Shown here in pieces: positions 1 to 7,978 of a DNA stretch of 49,800 nucleotides. The notes below the pieces were generated by a model. It saw nothing but the letters and a program-made list of their open reading frames with translations. It was not told the origin of the DNA and did not search any database. The stretch is from Bacteroidota bacterium. GTDB lineage: Bacteria > Bacteroidota > Bacteroidia > Flavobacteriales_D > Crocinitomicaceae. The position numbers were made by a program, and so were the translations under genes. How positions within the stretch are numbered: the stretch's first letter is position 1; the number at the start of each line of letters is the position of its first letter. The DNA lies in contig VGMY01000016.1 of the NCBI GenBank assembly GCA_016866255.1, positions 1-49,800 on the forward strand, given 5' to 3'.

Positions 1-36
1 ATGAAAGAATCGGGCAAAATTGAAATAAAGCAATGA
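1..36 (+). CDS. Possible C-terminal tail of an upstream gene (partial)
   Basis: Frame 1 is open from the first base to a TGA at 34-36 (eleven codons, lysine- and glutamate-rich), while the other two forward frames stop almost at once. This would fit the end of a gene that begins outside the window, ending just before the tRNA. The piece is too short to identify and could equally be non-coding. Confidence 0.25.
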   Translation: MKESGKIEIKQ

Positions 37-46
37 AAAGATACAT

Positions 47-119
47 TGCGGGGTGGAGCAGTTGGGAGCTCGTCGGGCTCATAACCCGAAGGTCACAGGT
101 TCGAGTCCTGTCCCCGCTA
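47..119 (+). tRNA. tRNA-Met (CAT), initiator type
   Basis: The sequence folds as a full cloverleaf: acceptor 47-53 with 112-118, D stem GAGC/GCTC, anticodon stem TCGGG/CCCGA with loop CTCATAA, and T stem ACAGG/CCTGT with loop TTCGAGT. The anticodon is CAT. Three consecutive G-C pairs next to the anticodon loop are the hallmark of initiator tRNA. Position 1 (T47) and position 72 (T118) do not pair, which is the other initiator feature, although the mismatch here is U-U rather than the C-A of E. coli. The discriminator is A119; CCA is not fully encoded. Confidence 0.93.
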
Positions 120-124
120 CAAGG

Positions 125-155
125 AAACCCTGACGAAACTGTCAGGGTTTTTTTT
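125..155 (+). terminator. Rho-independent terminator of the tRNA gene
   Basis: A 10 bp perfect stem (AAACCCTGAC at 125-134 with GTCAGGGTTT at 141-150) with a six-base loop is followed by an uninterrupted T run to 155. It sits directly behind the tRNA 3' end. Confidence 0.9.
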
Positions 156-240
156 ATGCCGTAAACTGAATCAAGCCGGAGGTTTGAATGAAGGATTAAG
201 GCATAAAAAAAAGAGTTGTGAAACAACTCGGTTTTCCTTG

Positions 241-612
241 TTAAGCCCCACCTGATCCGCCACGGCGGACCATCCTGACCAAACGAAGTGCGCGTCAGGA
301 TACTCCTGTAAGTTTAAGTTCAAAAGCAAATGGAAATGCAAAAAGATTTCGCTTTTAGCGCTTGGCTTTTCCATGTTAAGCCCCCCCTGATCCGCCACGG
401 CGGACCATCCTGACCAAACGAAGTGAAGGATAGTCCTGTAAGTTTACGTTCAAAAGCGAAAGGAAATGCAAAAAGATTTCGCTTTTAGCGCTTGGCTTTT
501 CCATGTTAAGCCCCCCCTGATCCGCCACGGCGGACCATCCTGACCAAACGAAGTGCGCGTCAGGATACTCCTGTAAGTTTACGTTCAAAAGTTCATGGGA
601 ATGTAAAAAAGG
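241..612. repeat. Tandem repeat array, three copies of about 130-135 bp with nested hairpins
   Basis: Near-identical copies start at TTAAGCCCC, at 241, 376 and 506. The first copy is 135 bp, the second 130 bp, and the third fades out near 612. Every copy contains the palindrome TCCGCC-AC-GGCGGA. Copies 1 and 3 then carry a second inverted repeat, TCCTGAC ... GTCAGGA; in copy 2 this arm is shortened by about five bases, which accounts for the length difference. The end of each full copy reads GCTTGGCTTTTCCATG. Long open frames on the minus strand across the array translate the same repeat and look spurious. The stretch 160-878 holds no convincing gene: it contains this array, a small hairpin (GAGTTG/CAACTC near 213) and the marC promoter region. 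It may be a REP- or MITE-like intergenic element. Confidence 0.85.
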
Positions 613-859
613 AAGCTTACCCCTAAACTTGCTAAAGAGTTCCCTCGGCGTTAGACTCTGCCCCGGGGTTTTGGAGGCCGTTAGCTTTTCCAATCCCTGT
701 AATGGCCGAGGATGCCACTTGGTTGCAGTGATAAAAACTTATGCAGAGGGCGACAAAAGATGAAAGGGCTTTCATGTATTTTTTCGAGGCATGAAAAAAC
801 AAGCTTTACTATTACACTATCTTAACAATTATTTAGGAAATCCATCGGTACGGAATTCC

Positions 860-867
860 GACCTTTG
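860..867 (+). promoter_or_regulatory. Probable -7 box of the marC-like gene (GACCTTTG)
   Basis: GACCTTTG differs from the Bacteroidota -7 consensus TAnnTTTG only in its first base and lies 11 nt before the ATG at 879. It directly follows the palindrome CGGAATTCCG (851-860), which could be an operator. Confidence 0.45.
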
Positions 868-878
868 CATCGAATTTT

Positions 879-1502
879 ATGACAACTCTCTTTATCTCCT
901 CGTTTATTTCGCTTTTTTCGTTGATTAATCCGTTGAGCGCAATGCCCGTTTTTATATCGCTTACCAACGGATTTCCGAAGGATCATTTATACAGAACCGT
1001 TCGTCGAACGGCAATTTATGTTTTGATAGTTTGTATCATTTCGTTCCTAATTGGTGAATTCATTCTAGAATTCTTTGGAGTATCAATCCACGCCCTCAAA
1101 ATCGCAGGTGGCATCATCATATCCCGTTCGGGGTTCCAGCTCTTAAACTCGCAACATAAATCCGATATACAGGGTGAAATTGAAAAAGAATCCCGACTCA
1201 AAGAAGATATTTCGTTCAGTCCGCTTGCCCTGCCGTTATTGGCAGGTCCGGGAACTATGTGCTTACTCATCAATCTTGGGATTCAATCCAAAGGTTTCGT
1301 TGAAAAAGCCTCGATTATTGGTTCCATTATTGGTGTAGCCGCGGTGATTTATTTGGTGCTATCATCAGCACCGTTAATCTTGAAGTATTTAGGTCAGACA
1401 GGCTTGAGAACACTGTCCAAAATAATGGGATTGTTGGTGCTATCCATCGGGATTCAAATGATGGTTTCCAGTGGAAAGATGCTTTTACAGGCAGGAATTT
1501 AA
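879..1502 (+). CDS. MarC family (NAAT-type) integral membrane protein
   Basis: This 207 aa protein has the layout of the MarC/YchE family of six-helix inner-membrane proteins. The N-terminal helix carries the family signature SLINPLSAMPVFISL. Further hydrophobic segments lie near residues 45-65, 70-85, 110-130, 140-160 and 180-200, with a polar loop near residues 90-110 that contains KEKESR-type charged residues. Members were once linked to multiple antibiotic resistance, but that link has been withdrawn for E. coli MarC and the transported substrate is not established. The gene has its own likely promoter at 860. Its stop overlaps, tail to tail by 4 nt, the stop of the minus-strand gene at 1499. 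Family assignment is firm; function is not. Confidence 0.88.
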   Translation: MTTLFISSFISLFSLINPLSAMPVFISLTNGFPKDHLYRTVRRTAIYVLIVCIISFLIGEFILEFFGVSIHALKIAGGIIISRSGFQLLNSQHKSDIQGEIEKESRLKEDISFSPLALPLLAGPGTMCLLINLGIQSKGFVEKASIIGSIIGVAAVIYLVLSSAPLILKYLGQTGLRTLSKIMGLLVLSIGIQMMVSSGKMLLQAGI

Positions 1503-2110
1503 AGCTCTTTAAAATCGTCGAAAGGTTCGTCTTCTTTTTTAGCCATTTTTGGGTTGGGAGAAATCAACCAGAGTACCGCACTCAAAAATCGTATTAGGGT
1601 TCCAAGAACGAAGAAAAATCCAAAAATTTTAAAAATCCAACCCAGTACAGGAATGTCGGTGAGGTACTTGGTTTTTTCATAAAACCACAAGTTGGTGGTG
1701 CTGTCCAACGCTGTAGGATATAGCACCCACAGTAGCGTAACTCCCAATGAAATCAATGCCAAGGTCCACTCCCATTCATTTTTTGTTTTTAGTTTTTCGT
1801 AAAAGGTAGCATAAATTTCAACCCTCATCATAGCGTTCCGCGAACGGATATTTCTAATTAAATAGAGGAAATAGGTTAACATTCCTAGTGCGAGGATTGA
1901 ATTGAAACCCAAGGGTGGGTTCTCCATTTGTAAAAATTTTAACACCAAGGAGCCAAGGAATAAGGAATGTAAAAGTTGTAAAAAATAACGCATCTGAAAT
2001 CGAATGCTTTGGGGAATCACCAACACCAAGAGCAACTGAATCCAAAACCACAGAAACGCGAAGGCAGAAAACAGTATGCCTAGTTGGAAAAGTAGTTGAA
2101 GGGTCTTCAT
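1499..2110 (-). CDS. Hypothetical multi-pass membrane protein, last gene of T9SS adhesin operon
   Basis: I do not recognise this 203 aa protein. It has about five hydrophobic segments (roughly residues 5-30, 40-58, 68-88, 112-132 and 150-182), and a charged C-terminal tail rich in K, D and E. Its ATG overlaps the stop codon of the upstream PD40-OmpA gene by one base (TAATG arrangement), so it is probably translationally coupled and co-transcribed with the surface-protein operon that starts at 7353. That position suggests an accessory role in surface-protein assembly, but this is only inference from context. No catalytic motif is visible. Confidence 0.7.
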   Translation of the reverse strand: MKTLQLLFQLGILFSAFAFLWFWIQLLLVLVIPQSIRFQMRYFLQLLHSLFLGSLVLKFLQMENPPLGFNSILALGMLTYFLYLIRNIRSRNAMMRVEIYATFYEKLKTKNEWEWTLALISLGVTLLWVLYPTALDSTTNLWFYEKTKYLTDIPVLGWIFKIFGFFFVLGTLIRFLSAVLWLISPNPKMAKKEDEPFDDFKEL

Positions 2111-3729
2111 TATTTGGGGATAGCTTGAAATTTCATGTATTCTTGCGGCGCATTTGGTGCAGTTGTAGGATCAAAATCCAGGCTTAAAATTTTACCCTCC
2201 GTTCTGCGGTTAAGCTGATTAAGATATTCAAAAAGTGGTGGATTATCTTTTTTCAAGAGAATAAATTCTTCCGTGAGGCGGGTATATTCTCCTTGATCGG
2301 GATCGTACCACAAAGCAGGGTTCGATTCTCCCTTACCAACGGGAACAATTCTTCGAGGGTCAACATGTAATTGGGTAACTAAAAATTTATAGCACGCTTT
2401 AGCGCGATTTTCTGAAAGGATTTGGTTGCTTTCTGTTTCTCCGCGAGAGTCCGTATGGGAAATTAATTCAATGGTCATTTTGGGATAATCCTCCAATAAT
2501 TTGGCAATCGCTCGGAGGGAATCGGTGCAATTTACCGAACTGTCGGTAATGAACTCCCAACTTCCAAATTGATACTGGATGTTGGGAAATCGTATGATAC
2601 TTTCTTCTTGGACTTCAGGTTGATTGATGTTGATGGATTCTTGGATTTTTTGCCCGATAGAATCTATAATGGTCAATTTGTATTCGCCTTTTCTTAAGTT
2701 GGTCAAATTGGGGATGTTTTGTCCATTAGACCACAGATACTTGTAGGGTGGAACCCCCGACAAGATCAAAACACTTATAGAACCATCATTTCCCTGAAAG
2801 GTACTTACGTCTTTTGTAACTACGCTGTACATGAGTTTTGGTGCAGGTAGGGCAAGGGAAGTCCATAAATCAAGATCACTGCCCGCTCGATTGCTAGACC
2901 AAATCGCTTTATTGCCATACAGGGAAAAATAAGCATCAAAATAGGCGGTGTTGATGGTTGCACCTAAATTGACGGGCTTACTCCACGAGTTCCACTTTCC
3001 TTTTTTGACGCTATAAAAAACATCTGCGTTACCGAAGCCTTTAAAGCCATTGCTTGAAAAAAACAAGGTGTCTTTGGTTGCATTGAGAAAAGGTGAAATT
3101 TCATAACCCGGGCTATTTATTGTTGCCCCCATATGTTCTAACTCAGACCATTCTCCGTCGGTTTTTAAAGAAAAATAAAGGTCCTCTTCCCCTTCGCTGT
3201 CTGCGCCTTCGCATGAAATAATTAACACCGTTTCATCCGAGGACATGCCATACCCAACATATTTTCCACTAACGTCTAAGTACGGGATTTCCAGTTTTCT
3301 TTTTAAGGTCCATAGGCTGTCTCCGCTTTTTTGTTCAGCCGTGCTGATTCCTTTGCGGGAACCATGTTGGGAATAATTCGCTAATAAATACAATCGCGAT
3401 AAACTGTCCTCTTGGGATTTGTGGGCTGAAATTACGGCATTGTGCAATTTGTTGTTCAGGGGGGCTAGCGGCTTGGGACTTGACCAAGAATGGTTGGTGG
3501 ATAGGGAGTACCAAATGTCTTGATCGTAGATCCCACCTGCATTTTTCGCCTCATAAGTTCGGACAAAGTACAGCGTCTTGCCATCAGGAGCCAGTACAGC
3601 ATTACTTTCCTCCGCAGCCGAATTAAGGGGTTCACGAAAGCGCTCCGCTTTTGAAAATTCATATAACTGGCCAAAGAAATGGACCGAAAGAGAACAACAA
3701 ATGGCCAAAATGTACTTGTTAAAATCCAT
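2110..3729 (-). CDS. PD40 propeller - SprB repeat - OmpA-family outer membrane protein
   Basis: A 539 aa secreted protein with a signal peptide at residues 1-20. Residues about 40-290 contain repeated PD40/WD40-like motifs, such as SPDG/APDGKTLYFV and DTLFFSSNGFKGFGNADVF, typical of a beta-propeller. Residues about 305-375 form a SprB-type repeat (GVPPYKYLWSNG ... LRKGEYKLTI). The C-terminal part, from about 383 on, is an OmpA-like peptidoglycan-binding domain with ELISHTDSRG and NQILSENRAKA. Related proteins (PorE and neighbours) tie the T9SS to peptidoglycan, but those also carry TPR repeats, which are absent here. The start overlaps the upstream PorP/SprF gene by 11 nt. It probably anchors or assists the surface protein encoded at 4699-7353. 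Confidence 0.85.
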   Translation of the reverse strand: MDFNKYILAICCSLSVHFFGQLYEFSKAERFREPLNSAAEESNAVLAPDGKTLYFVRTYEAKNAGGIYDQDIWYSLSTNHSWSSPKPLAPLNNKLHNAVISAHKSQEDSLSRLYLLANYSQHGSRKGISTAEQKSGDSLWTLKRKLEIPYLDVSGKYVGYGMSSDETVLIISCEGADSEGEEDLYFSLKTDGEWSELEHMGATINSPGYEISPFLNATKDTLFFSSNGFKGFGNADVFYSVKKGKWNSWSKPVNLGATINTAYFDAYFSLYGNKAIWSSNRAGSDLDLWTSLALPAPKLMYSVVTKDVSTFQGNDGSISVLILSGVPPYKYLWSNGQNIPNLTNLRKGEYKLTIIDSIGQKIQESININQPEVQEESIIRFPNIQYQFGSWEFITDSSVNCTDSLRAIAKLLEDYPKMTIELISHTDSRGETESNQILSENRAKACYKFLVTQLHVDPRRIVPVGKGESNPALWYDPDQGEYTRLTEEFILLKKDNPPLFEYLNQLNRRTEGKILSLDFDPTTAPNAPQEYMKFQAIPK

Positions 3730-4702
3730 ACCTCAAAAAGATTTCGTGCCCTCCATTGGTAAACTGATTCAAACGATTGGTAATAAAATCAATGGCATAC
3801 CCAATTTTTAAATTACCCGACACCTCCATACCCGCCATCACGCCTGCAGAAGCTCCGTGATGGTAGTTTACTCCAGCCCAAAAGAGGTAGTTTATCGTTA
3901 CTAAAGTTGAGAATTCAAAGGAATAAGGGGCAGCCCCCATTTTTTTTACCAAGAAGGCAGGATGAATTTCTAGCCCTGAGCTCGTGGGGATGTTATACCC
4001 TAACGACGCATTCCAATGCAATCTCGGGTCGAGATAGTTTTGCTTTTGCAGCAAGAATTGGGGGATTACACCGTGCATTGTAGCTACGGAGAAAAACCAA
4101 CGTTTATTGTTCAATCCGAACCCTAAGGATCCAGAAAAATTAAGGGAGCGTTGGTTTCCATTGAGCAAAGCATCGTAGGTGGCGTCGCCGCCAGAGTAAA
4201 CCAACTCGGGATCCAACACATTGAGAACCACCCCTTGGTTAGGTAGAAAGACATTGTTTCTTATACCTGCTCTCAGCCCAAGAGTCGCTTTCCAATCCGA
4301 ATTCAGGGAGAGATTTAAGGCATAATTTCCGTTAACATCTAAAAAACGAAAAGCACCGTAGTCGTCAGATACCACTTGGCCGCCGACAAAATGACGCAGC
4401 ACAAATTTTTTCTTCTTTTCAACGGGCGTGTAGTCTCGTTGTATTCGGCTGCCGGGATTGTAGATTGTTTTAACTTTCTTTTTAAGCAGGGTTTGGCCGT
4501 GCAAAACTAAGGTGCGCGGTTCATATCCGAATCCGGACATTTGCCACCTACCGCTTAAAGAAATGCTGCTTTGTTTATGGAAGGCCATTGCTGCCGGATT
4601 ATAGACCGAGGGCGTCAGAATGAATTGCCGAAACTGAGGTAATTGCTGGGCATAAACCGTAAATCCAAACATTATAAAACTTGCTACTACTGCCTGCTTC
4701 AT
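3719..4702 (-). CDS. PorP/SprF family type IX secretion membrane protein
   Basis: This 327 aa protein has a signal peptide (residues 1-18) and then the family hallmark, an early QLPQFRQFILTPSVYNPAAMAF-like stretch in which 'NPA' follows the signal peptide. It ends in alternating beta-strand sequence with a C-terminal aromatic (RYGF), as in outer-membrane barrels. In Flavobacterium johnsoniae, SprF is needed for SprB to reach the cell surface, and paralogs sit beside type B cargo genes exactly as here. The ATG overlaps the stop of the adhesin gene by 4 nt (ATGA), which indicates translational coupling. A basic insertion near residues 75-105 (KKKVKT, EKKKKF) is unusual for the family. Confidence 0.88.
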   Translation of the reverse strand: MKQAVVASFIMFGFTVYAQQLPQFRQFILTPSVYNPAAMAFHKQSSISLSGRWQMSGFGYEPRTLVLHGQTLLKKKVKTIYNPGSRIQRDYTPVEKKKKFVLRHFVGGQVVSDDYGAFRFLDVNGNYALNLSLNSDWKATLGLRAGIRNNVFLPNQGVVLNVLDPELVYSGGDATYDALLNGNQRSLNFSGSLGFGLNNKRWFFSVATMHGVIPQFLLQKQNYLDPRLHWNASLGYNIPTSSGLEIHPAFLVKKMGAAPYSFEFSTLVTINYLFWAGVNYHHGASAGVMAGMEVSGNLKIGYAIDFITNRLNQFTNGGHEIFLRYGF

Positions 4703-7353
4703 GGTTTTCGAATAATACTTACAATTCCATTAACTGGCTCGATGCTGCCGTCAGTTGCCTTATCAATGACGTAATAATAACTCCCGTTAGGTAAGTCCTC
4801 CCCTTGATAGGTTCCGTTCCAAGGGGAAGAGGAATAATCGCCCTCCATAGAGGTGTATAAAAGTTCTCCCCAACGGTTGAATACCCGCACTTGATTCAAT
4901 GGAAATTTATCGTCCAAGCCAACAATTTCCCAGATATCGTTGTCGCCGTCTCCATCTGGGGTAAAGGCTGAAGGGGTTATCAAATTACAGGGCGCAACCG
5001 TTACTGTAAAAGCACTGACAGGGCTCAAACAACCCGCAACACTTTGTACCACATAATAGGTTGAACTGCTATCGCTGCTGGGAAAGAAGGCATTGCCTTC
5101 ACCTAAATATTGCGTTAATAGCGAATCCGAAAACCAAGAAATGATTCCGTTATTATTCGGATTACTGATGCTCAAGAGGCTGCTTGATTCATTTAGACAC
5201 ACCGTAGTTTCTCCAACCACAAGGGGTTGCTGAGGCACCAGGAGGCTGTCCAAAAGTAAGGCGTCACTCAAGGCATTGGTGCAGTTTACATCTGAAACGC
5301 TGCTAAGGGTGTACCAACCGGCTAGATTTCCAAGATACAAGGGATTCGAATTTCCTTGAAGCGTGTCAAAAACCCCATTGAATGCATATACTAAACTTAC
5401 GGGATATTGAGCGCTGAGGGATACTAACACGGAGTCAAAACTTTGGGAAAGGCAGTTAAAGGGGCCCCCTGTTAAACTCAAGAGACTCGGTAAGGGGTGA
5501 ACTTGAAGTTCAAAACTGTCCTGAACCACGAACCCACAGAGGGTCGTAGCATAAAAAACTTCGTAGGTTCCGGGTTGAGTACCGTTGCTTAGCAGCGTTC
5601 CCGAGATGGGGTCGATGTTCAATCCTTGAGGTTGTGCCGAAAAGAGGCCGGTGCTTGGTATACCTTCATGGAGCTGCGCCATGGTCGGAGCAAAGCCCAT
5701 GCACAATTCAACGGGGTATTGGAGGCCAAGGTCGGTATTTCCATGGTAGATATTAACCGTGCTTTGATTGGTACAGGATTGTAGCGTAAAAAAAGAGATA
5801 TCGTCGAGGGCAAAGTCGTTTCCAATACCCGACTGGTTTAAATTAACCAATTCAAGCGTTGCTGCGGTATCGCTGCCAGCATTCCACATAACAGAATGTG
5901 CCTGCCAAGAACAAGTGACGTTACTTAGGGTGTCCGTTGATAGGGGCGTGCCATTAATTCTGGTTTGTAAAATGGCAGGATTTGCACCATTTACGGATTG
6001 CGAATAATATTGAAATGTGTAGTTTTTCAGGGACTCTACTGCGCAAGTCTGACGCCAAACAACGCTATTTCCCGATACGGCACCGTCAACCACCATCATC
6101 ATGGCAACGCCGTTGCCCAGCGTATGGTCGAAGCAAGCGGCAAAGGGGGGTTCCCAAAAATTGGCGTTGGGGGTGAGCCCATAGGCGCTTTGAATTCCAG
6201 TTGGGTTGGAAGGCGTAAAGTAGGACAAGTCGCTGTAAAATCCCGTGTTTCCTGCCTCAAAATCCCCATTGGTGAGTAAATTGGCGTTGAGGTCGTTGGT
6301 GGAAATGGTGTAAACGGTAGTTTGGTTAGGACTTACGTTGATGCTGTCGTTGGAGGCATTTACCATTCCGGGATCTGCGGGGGATGCGGTCCACAAATAG
6401 GTAGGATTTTGTTCGGAGCTTACGCCGATAAGGACCGATTCCCCCAGGCAAATTGCTGTATCGGATGGATTGACTTCTAGGAAATTATTAGGGGGTAATA
6501 ACAAATCGACCAAGGCGACGGTTTGGTTGTTGAAATCATTCACAGTACAGTTGTAAGTTCCGCTTTCCAACCCAAGAAAAGTACCTTGATTACTGCTAAG
6601 AAAACCAGAAGGGCCGTTCACTTGAAATTGGTAGGGAGGAGTCCCTCCCTTAGCGTAAAGAAAGATCCCACCGCTCAAACTATCAGAGCAATTTGGACGG
6701 GTAAGCGAAGCTGAAACAGAAAGTGCGTTATCTAACGGAAGAACCGATACATCGTCCAAAGCAAAGTCATTCCCTAAGGCAATAAGGTTGTTGTCGTATA
6801 AAGCGATGTTGACGCAGGTTGAGTTTGCTGTAAATTGAATGGCATACGGCTGCCAACCCAATGCCGGGAGAGGCGCCAAGGTAGATTGTGTAAGCACTTG
6901 GACATTTGTGGCGTTATTAAAAATAGCCTTTACATCGGCTTGGGTAGCCGAGTTGATTACCGCAGATGAAATGGAATGTAGCCAGTAGCTCATTAGGTAA
7001 TCATTGCCGGATATGAGTCCGCACACTCCCCCTCCGTTATTTCCCGCTTGCCAAAAAGGTTGGTTTCCACCGACAGTACCCCCGTCGACAATGAGCATTT
7101 GCCCATTGCCCGATGTGTGGTCGCCGATGGATAGAAAAAAAGTTGGGTTAACCAGTTCCGGTTGATTGCTTAGGGCAAAATTTCCAGGCACGGTGGTTCC
7201 GCTGAAAGGAGCCGTGAGAAGCGCATAGCCGTTACCATTGACATTGAACCCAATTCCGGGGCCGCCAAGCTCAAAGTCTCCGTTGAATAGGTGATTTTGG
7301 CTTAGAGTGGGCAAAGCAAAACAGGATAAAAGAATAATTAACCATGCTTTCAC
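4699..7353 (-). CDS. T9SS type B sorting domain (CHU_C) surface protein with two carbohydrate-module-like domains
   Basis: An 884 aa secreted protein. After a signal peptide (1-18) comes a jelly-roll-like domain (about 22-205) starting NGDFELGG and ending GNDFALDDVS. A SprB-type repeat follows (about 210-290, GGTPPYQFQV), then an Ig/PKD-like segment (about 295-355, with LGESVLIGVS). A second jelly-roll-like domain starts NGDFEAGN and ends GNDFALDDIS (about 360-530), followed by further Ig-like segments. The C-terminal 90 residues are the gliding-motility/CHU_C sorting domain: TPSAFTPDGDGDNDIWEI, VRVFNRWGE, WNGTYQGEDLPNGSYYYVID. Type B domains send cargo to the T9SS and the cell surface. The repeated domains resemble CBM4_9/lectin-type modules, so carbohydrate binding or adhesion is the likely role. 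This is the first gene of a four-gene operon. Confidence 0.87.
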   Translation of the reverse strand: MKAWLIILLSCFALPTLSQNHLFNGDFELGGPGIGFNVNGNGYALLTAPFSGTTVPGNFALSNQPELVNPTFFLSIGDHTSGNGQMLIVDGGTVGGNQPFWQAGNNGGGVCGLISGNDYLMSYWLHSISSAVINSATQADVKAIFNNATNVQVLTQSTLAPLPALGWQPYAIQFTANSTCVNIALYDNNLIALGNDFALDDVSVLPLDNALSVSASLTRPNCSDSLSGGIFLYAKGGTPPYQFQVNGPSGFLSSNQGTFLGLESGTYNCTVNDFNNQTVALVDLLLPPNNFLEVNPSDTAICLGESVLIGVSSEQNPTYLWTASPADPGMVNASNDSINVSPNQTTVYTISTNDLNANLLTNGDFEAGNTGFYSDLSYFTPSNPTGIQSAYGLTPNANFWEPPFAACFDHTLGNGVAMMMVVDGAVSGNSVVWRQTCAVESLKNYTFQYYSQSVNGANPAILQTRINGTPLSTDTLSNVTCSWQAHSVMWNAGSDTAATLELVNLNQSGIGNDFALDDISFFTLQSCTNQSTVNIYHGNTDLGLQYPVELCMGFAPTMAQLHEGIPSTGLFSAQPQGLNIDPISGTLLSNGTQPGTYEVFYATTLCGFVVQDSFELQVHPLPSLLSLTGGPFNCLSQSFDSVLVSLSAQYPVSLVYAFNGVFDTLQGNSNPLYLGNLAGWYTLSSVSDVNCTNALSDALLLDSLLVPQQPLVVGETTVCLNESSSLLSISNPNNNGIISWFSDSLLTQYLGEGNAFFPSSDSSSTYYVVQSVAGCLSPVSAFTVTVAPCNLITPSAFTPDGDGDNDIWEIVGLDDKFPLNQVRVFNRWGELLYTSMEGDYSSSPWNGTYQGEDLPNGSYYYVIDKATDGSIEPVNGIVSIIRKP

Positions 7354-7408
7354 ATTTCAAAGTTAGGATGATTATTGAATTGAGGGAATTGTGGGAAAAA
7401 AATTCCCT

Positions 7409-7978
7409 TCAATCCATGCAAGAACAGGGGGGGTCAATTAAGAGGATACAGTGTTTAAAATCCTGCACCATTTTTCCATGCACAACATGTCCGTACATAA
7501 CTCCTTGAATATCGAGCTTTTTGAGCTTAGGTAGTTCTTTCAATTTTGGGGAAAAATATTGAATGGCATTGTCGTACATGTCAAGGGATTCGAGATTCTT
7601 TAGGTAAACAATCTCATCGGGAATCCTGTCAATTTGATTCATGCCAAACGACAATTGCGTAAGTGCTTCGAGTTGAAAAATGGCGTAGGGAATAGCCTTC
7701 ATTTTATTGTTGCTCAAATCGAGATGACTGAGGTTTTTGAGAAGGCTTAACGAATCGTTCAAAAGTTCCAGTTTATTTTTTGAGAGATTGAGTTTGGTTA
7801 AATTGGGCAATTCATAAACGATGGAAGGTATGGCATACAGTTTTTCCCTTCGCAGGTCCAAAGAATAAACGCTGTCCTTTACCGCATTGTTGAGCTCGGA
7901 AAGCCGATAAGTGCGGTTAGGTTGCGCGGTACTCAAAAAATTAAGGGCGCAAAAAATAATGCCTAAGGTGCGCTTCAT
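7409..7978 (-). CDS. Secreted leucine-rich repeat protein
   Basis: A 189 aa protein with a signal peptide (residues 1-19, ending STAQ). It then has about five leucine-rich repeats of the bacterial/plant-like consensus LxxLxxLxLSxNxLxxIP (for example LPNLTKLNLSKNKLELL and LKNLSHLDLSNNKMKAIP), and a short C-terminal cap containing two cysteines. Such small LRR proteins are binding modules; no enzymatic motif is present. Its start lies inside the 3' end of ribF (38 nt overlap), so it is probably expressed from the ribF transcript. I see no sorting domain or lipobox, so it may remain in the periplasm. The partner is unknown. Confidence 0.8.
   Translation of the reverse strand: MKRTLGIIFCALNFLSTAQPNRTYRLSELNNAVKDSVYSLDLRREKLYAIPSIVYELPNLTKLNLSKNKLELLNDSLSLLKNLSHLDLSNNKMKAIPYAIFQLEALTQLSFGMNQIDRIPDEIVYLKNLESLDMYDNAIQYFSPKLKELPKLKKLDIQGVMYGHVVHGKMVQDFKHCILLIDPPCSCMD

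Noticed and set aside
376-693. Open frames on the minus strand across the repeat array (up to about 105 codons)
   Set aside because: They translate the same repeat unit three times in shifted registers, contain the palindromes, and match no protein pattern.
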